Shown one piece after another: positions 60,414-64,000 of a stretch of 64,000 nucleotides of DNA. The translations under genes and the position numbers were made by a program. Origin of the DNA: NORP240 sp038134485 (lineage in GTDB: Bacteria; Pseudomonadota; Gammaproteobacteria; Pseudomonadales; Pseudohongiellaceae); the NCBI GenBank assembly GCA_038134485.1, contig JAYPVG010000002.1, positions 116,890-180,889 of the forward strand, written 5' to 3'. The notes under the pieces were generated by a model, which did not search any database, was not told the DNA's origin, and saw nothing but the letters and a program-made list of their open reading frames with translations. Position 1 is the first letter of the stretch. Each line of letters starts with the position of its first letter.

Positions 60414-61670
60414 ATGAAAAAACTCATTGCAACGACGCTGATGCTGACAGCATCGCTGAGCCCGGTGGTAGCAAGCGCTCAGGACCTTGGCTTCGCCTCG
60501 CCCGAGGAAGCAGGTCTGTCCAGTGCTGGCCTGAATGCGGCGACAATCAGATTACAGCAACACATAGACGATGGTGATATTGCCGGTGTGGTCGCTGCCG
60601 TCGTGCGCGACAGCAAAATTGTCTATTTTGAATCCCTTGGCCTCATGGAAATCGAAAACGCCAGACCGATGGTAGACAACGCGCTGTTTCGCCAGTATTC
60701 CATGACCAGGCAGATAACCAGCACCGCCATAATGATGCTCGCGGAACAACAGGAGCTGAATGTTGATGACCCGATCAAGCAGTATCTGCCGCAGTTCGAA
60801 CAGCAACAGGTGTTCCGCGATGCCTCCAATCCGGACATAAACCAGACCCGAACCCGAACAGGTGATATCACAATCGCTCAGCTTTTAACCCACACCGGTG
60901 GACTGGGCAGTCGCAGCAATCCCGTCTATCGAGAAAATAATGTGCGGGATCGCAACATCACCCTGGTAGAAATGGTAGATAATGCAGCACGTGTCCCACT
61001 TTTTTCCGACCCTGGCACCGAGTTTCTTTACGGTATTTCGGCGACGATACTTGGCCGCATCGTTGAGGTCGTCTCCGGCATACCTTTTGAGGAGTATTTG
61101 CAGAAGCACCTGTTCGAGCCACTGGGTATGTCCGATACCGTTTTCTGGGCTGATCCGACCCGGTTAGATCGGCTCGCAACGGTCTATCGACCCACCAATG
61201 GAAGGCTAGTGCCGTACCAGATCGAAACGGTGCCCTTTACCGAGCAACCCAAACTGATTGAGGGCGGTGTTGGTCTGCTCTCGACGGTAATGGATTATCT
61301 GCGCTTTTCCCAGATGCTGCTCAACGGTGGCGATTTAAATGGAGCACGGGTGCTGAATGCGCAAACGGTGGAAAAGATTTTCACCAACGCGGTCCCGGAT
61401 AGCGTATTGCCGCTTAACAGCCGGGGCTACTGGGTGGGGTCGGGCTGGTCGCTAGGAGGCTTCAACGTAGTGATGGATAGCTCCGCCTACAATTTTCCGG
61501 TCAGCAATGGCACCATCTGGTGGGACGGATCTGCAGGTACTCGCTATTTTATAGACCGGGAGCAGAACATGATCGTTGTGATCATGGCGCAGGTATCACC
61601 CGCCAGCGGTAACGGCTTTCGAGAAAATTTCAAACGTCTTGTGGAAGAAGCGCTGGTTGAACGGCGATAA
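60414..61670 (+). CDS. Secreted serine hydrolase (class C beta-lactamase-like), SxxK lysine replaced
   Basis: A 418-residue protein with a signal peptide (KKLIATTLMLTASLSPVVASAQ). The penicillin-binding fold is clear: FRQYSMTRQITSTAIMMLAE is the serine region, LLTHTGGLGS, FLYGISATILGRIVEVVSGIPFEEY carries the tyrosine motif, and WDGSAGTRYFID the C-terminal strand. The S-x-x-K motif reads Ser96-Met-Thr-Arg99: the lysine base is arginine (AGG at 60708-60710). The ATG at 60414 has GGGAGG four bases upstream. It follows the DUF885 gene; family members are esterases, peptidases and carboxypeptidases. Substrate unknown. Confidence 0.9.
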   Translation: MKKLIATTLMLTASLSPVVASAQDLGFASPEEAGLSSAGLNAATIRLQQHIDDGDIAGVVAAVVRDSKIVYFESLGLMEIENARPMVDNALFRQYSMTRQITSTAIMMLAEQQELNVDDPIKQYLPQFEQQQVFRDASNPDINQTRTRTGDITIAQLLTHTGGLGSRSNPVYRENNVRDRNITLVEMVDNAARVPLFSDPGTEFLYGISATILGRIVEVVSGIPFEEYLQKHLFEPLGMSDTVFWADPTRLDRLATVYRPTNGRLVPYQIETVPFTEQPKLIEGGVGLLSTVMDYLRFSQMLLNGGDLNGARVLNAQTVEKIFTNAVPDSVLPLNSRGYWVGSGWSLGGFNVVMDSSAYNFPVSNGTIWWDGSAGTRYFIDREQNMIVVIMAQVSPASGNGFRENFKRLVEEALVERR

Positions 61671-61716
61671 AGAGCGCCAGGCAGGATGAACTGGCTACTC
61701 CAGACGATCAGGAGGG

Positions 61717-63882
61717 TCAGAAATTGCCTCTCATGGAAAGGCTGAAACTGGGCCCATTCTTCGTGCAGTAACGTTCTATCTCGCGCAGGTTTCCATCCCT
61801 CAGATAGCCGAAGTAGCGCTTGCGCTCGAAGCAATTCTCGAAATCGTGGGCATTATCTACCTGAGCCCGGTAAGTAAAATCCCCATACCCTACTTTTTCT
61901 ACAAACAGCTCGAGATTGGGTCGTATCTTACCGGAGCCGTAAAAAATGACGTTATCTATGTCATATCTGACGCGATTACCTCCGGTTCCTCCCACGCCAC
62001 CAATACCATCCCGGAAATTAAAGCCATAGTTAAGTCTCTGTTCTGGAATGTCGTGTCTAAAACCCAGTCTATAGCCCCCACGGTCGTATGGGATAATGGT
62101 GCGCTTTTTCTCGATAAGCGGATCATACAGATAAGCGTCCTCGAAATTCAGTCCTGCAGTAACAACCGCCTGGGGAAGATCGATGAAACCCAGTCTGATG
62201 CTGGCATTCAGGTACAGGCCGAACACCTTGCCGTCACCGACGTTTCCATTGGCGCTAATCGGTTTGGCCGGATTGGTAGTGACGTCTACCCGGCCGATGG
62301 ATTTTTCGACATCGAAATAGAAAAGTCTGGAGTTGAGTACACCACCGTCATTCGGCAGTCGATAGTCAAGATTGACGTTATACCGCCAGGTCTCCTCGGG
62401 CTCGATTTCCGGGTTTCCGGCGATGGTGTCCTGATCATCGTCCTGGGGGTTGGAGTTGGCTGAAAAGTCAGCAAAGCTGAGCTGTGAAACATCTTTTTCA
62501 GCCGACATTCTGAGCTGGAAACTCGGATTGATGTTAAATCGGAAATCCACTTTTGGTTTCAGAAAATTAAAATCCCGCTTCTTGTTTACCTCACCGGTTT
62601 GCTCAATCTCGGATGTCTCATACAGCATGCTGCTTTCCAGCGACATGCGTGGATTAATCTGCCAGTTATGGATGGCAAATCCTTCGAACCTGATCTCTTC
62701 AACAGTTGATACTGCGTTAGGCGGATCGGCAGGCACGAGCCCACCGTAATCGTGCTGCGGTGTGCCGGGGATATTAAGGCCAAGTTTGAGCGCAGAATCC
62801 TGAATGGTTTGCGCGCCTTCTATGCCCAGTTCGAGGTTTTGTCCCTCAGCCATGTTCCAGGTGTAGGAGGTACGCACGATTCTTTCCCGATATCGACTGT
62901 CAGTATCGAGAAATAAAGTCTTGGTTTCTTCGGTGTCTTCGACTGTGGAAAAAAATCGCTCGCGCGTTATCGCGTTGTTTCTTTCATTGACGATAAAAAG
63001 CAGCTTGTACCTGTCGCCATCAGAAAAATTGTGCTGATAGTCTCCGCCCAACTCCCAGTTGTCAGAGGAGGCAGGAAGCTCCTCTCGTTCCAGTACTACG
63101 GGACCGGCGTCAGGTTTGAGGTCGGTAATTACCCGCAGCAAATCGGTAGGGGGATCGTTTTTTCCATACAGCGCATTGAACGCGATGCGGTCCGCTTCGG
63201 TTGGCTGGTATACGAGGTTGGAGTTCAGAGTAATATTCTGTTGATCGCGCCTGCGATCCAATTCCCGGGTTTCATTGAAGGAGAGATCCGCAAGGTAGCT
63301 CCTTTCGAAAGTTTCCTGAGATTCGTAATTTGTCGCCACGTTAGCGCTGACCAGGTAATCGATGTTGCCACTCTGACCGCTGACCGAGAACGTGCCGGTG
63401 GGCTCGACATTGCCATCCCAAAAGTGAGTCATTCCTATTTCGCCCGATACGGCAGTGGAAGACAGTGATTCAAACAGGACAATGTTAACCAGCTGGCCGA
63501 CGTTCTGGACGTCGAGTGTGCCCGATGTGCCACGCACGATTTCGATGTATTGCACCTGATCGGCGGAGATCCTGTCCAGCTGGGCTGCTGCCTCGTTTGC
63601 CTTGCCGGCGAGTCGTTTGCCATTGATCAGAATCTGGTCCTGGGCACCGAGTCCCCGGTCATTTCCTCCCCTGAACCTGCTTGAGGGATCTTCCTCCAGG
63701 GCCAGGCCGATGCCCGGGATCCGATTGAGCATGTCATTGACCGAAACCGGCGAGTACTGCGCAAAAAATTCAGCGGGATAGGTGACGGTGCTCTCGTTCG
63801 ATCCACTGGATTGCGCCGTCGCAACTTGCGCAAGGTTAATAAGCAGAAAGACTGCAAGAGTGCGACGGATGATTGAAAACAT
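61717..63882 (-). CDS. TonB-dependent outer-membrane receptor
   Basis: A 721-residue protein with a signal peptide (about 1-23), a TonB-box-like segment (STVTY, 31-35), a plug domain (about 40-145, with VNDMLNRIPGIGL, RGGNDRGLGAQDQILINGKRL and IEIVRGTSG) and a beta-barrel ending in the terminal phenylalanine required for outer-membrane insertion. The substrate cannot be told; the neighbouring peptidase and hydrolase suggest a peptide or small organic ligand, by inference only. It converges on the serine hydrolase with 46 bp between stops. A TonB-like gene is at 20831-21706, with no evidence linking the two. Confidence 0.92.
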   Translation of the reverse strand: MFSIIRRTLAVFLLINLAQVATAQSSGSNESTVTYPAEFFAQYSPVSVNDMLNRIPGIGLALEEDPSSRFRGGNDRGLGAQDQILINGKRLAGKANEAAAQLDRISADQVQYIEIVRGTSGTLDVQNVGQLVNIVLFESLSSTAVSGEIGMTHFWDGNVEPTGTFSVSGQSGNIDYLVSANVATNYESQETFERSYLADLSFNETRELDRRRDQQNITLNSNLVYQPTEADRIAFNALYGKNDPPTDLLRVITDLKPDAGPVVLEREELPASSDNWELGGDYQHNFSDGDRYKLLFIVNERNNAITRERFFSTVEDTEETKTLFLDTDSRYRERIVRTSYTWNMAEGQNLELGIEGAQTIQDSALKLGLNIPGTPQHDYGGLVPADPPNAVSTVEEIRFEGFAIHNWQINPRMSLESSMLYETSEIEQTGEVNKKRDFNFLKPKVDFRFNINPSFQLRMSAEKDVSQLSFADFSANSNPQDDDQDTIAGNPEIEPEETWRYNVNLDYRLPNDGGVLNSRLFYFDVEKSIGRVDVTTNPAKPISANGNVGDGKVFGLYLNASIRLGFIDLPQAVVTAGLNFEDAYLYDPLIEKKRTIIPYDRGGYRLGFRHDIPEQRLNYGFNFRDGIGGVGGTGGNRVRYDIDNVIFYGSGKIRPNLELFVEKVGYGDFTYRAQVDNAHDFENCFERKRYFGYLRDGNLREIERYCTKNGPSFSLSMRGNF

Positions 63883-64000
63883 GGAAAATTGACTTGCTCA
63901 GGGATGATATGGTGACCGAAGGGTAGCGTGAATCGCTTCAATATTCCACGGGCAATGAATTCAGGTCATCAAATTTCCCTTAAACATGTCGAGATTACCG

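Overview
The window looks like a piece of a gammaproteobacterial chromosome, probably from a draft or metagenome scaffold, because a run of ten Ns lies inside ubiD. The assignment rests on gene content and order. rppH-ptsP-lgt-thyA is the order known from E. coli. yggS/proC/yggT/metX/metW/rdgB/hemW divergent from pilT, with ruvX-algH-tonB-gshB nearby, resembles Pseudomonas, as do argH-hemC-hemD-hemX, lptM-lysA-dapF-DUF484 and ubiD-rho-trxA-hemB. Several of these blocks are adjacent here although they lie apart in Pseudomonas. I cannot name a genus. No rRNA, tRNA, CRISPR array, prophage or insertion sequence was recognised.

Layout. 1-8340: 3' end of DNA polymerase II, a GcvR-like ACT protein, a HAD phosphatase, rppH-ptsP, an NRDE protein inserted on the minus strand, then lgt-thyA-folA. 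8323-17839, all minus strand: secreted cupin, argA, argE, a pterin dehydratase, hemW, rdgB, metW, metX, yggT, proC and yggS, with several overlapping starts and stops. 17937-22681: pilT (no pilU), then on the minus strand a secreted SRPBCC protein, ruvX, algH, a TonB-like protein and gshB. 22874-28622: accessory glycan locus with an unknown membrane protein, two GT2 glycosyltransferases and a convergent 1106-residue three-module glycosyltransferase. 28654-31665, minus: DUF484, dapF, lysA and a 46-codon lptM. 31927-36264, plus: ABC ATPase, permease, GldG-like protein and DsbB.

36320-38352: histidine kinase and response regulator (minus). 38533-42791: yheS, two small membrane proteins, a one-PDZ HtrA-like protease. 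42815-47641: argH (minus), then hemC-hemD-hemX and a hemY cut to about a quarter of its normal length. 47666-52295, minus: ubiD, rho, trxA, hemB. 52490-54625: a VTT membrane domain fused to a flavin disulfide oxidoreductase. 54639-58482: gshA, hslR and yrfG (minus), cysQ (plus). 58514-63882: a DUF885 lipoprotein and a serine hydrolase (plus), facing a TonB-dependent receptor (minus).

Most of the window is housekeeping: arginine, lysine, methionine, proline, heme, folate/thymidylate and glutathione synthesis, and envelope maintenance. No wholly new system is evident. The parts most worth a second look are the glycosyltransferase locus with its 21-bp in-frame minisatellite, the ABC-GldG-DsbB cassette, the serine hydrolase whose SxxK lysine is arginine, the truncated hemY, and the VTT-oxidoreductase fusion. 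Proposed promoters, hairpins and dyads come from reading the sequence by eye and are tentative.
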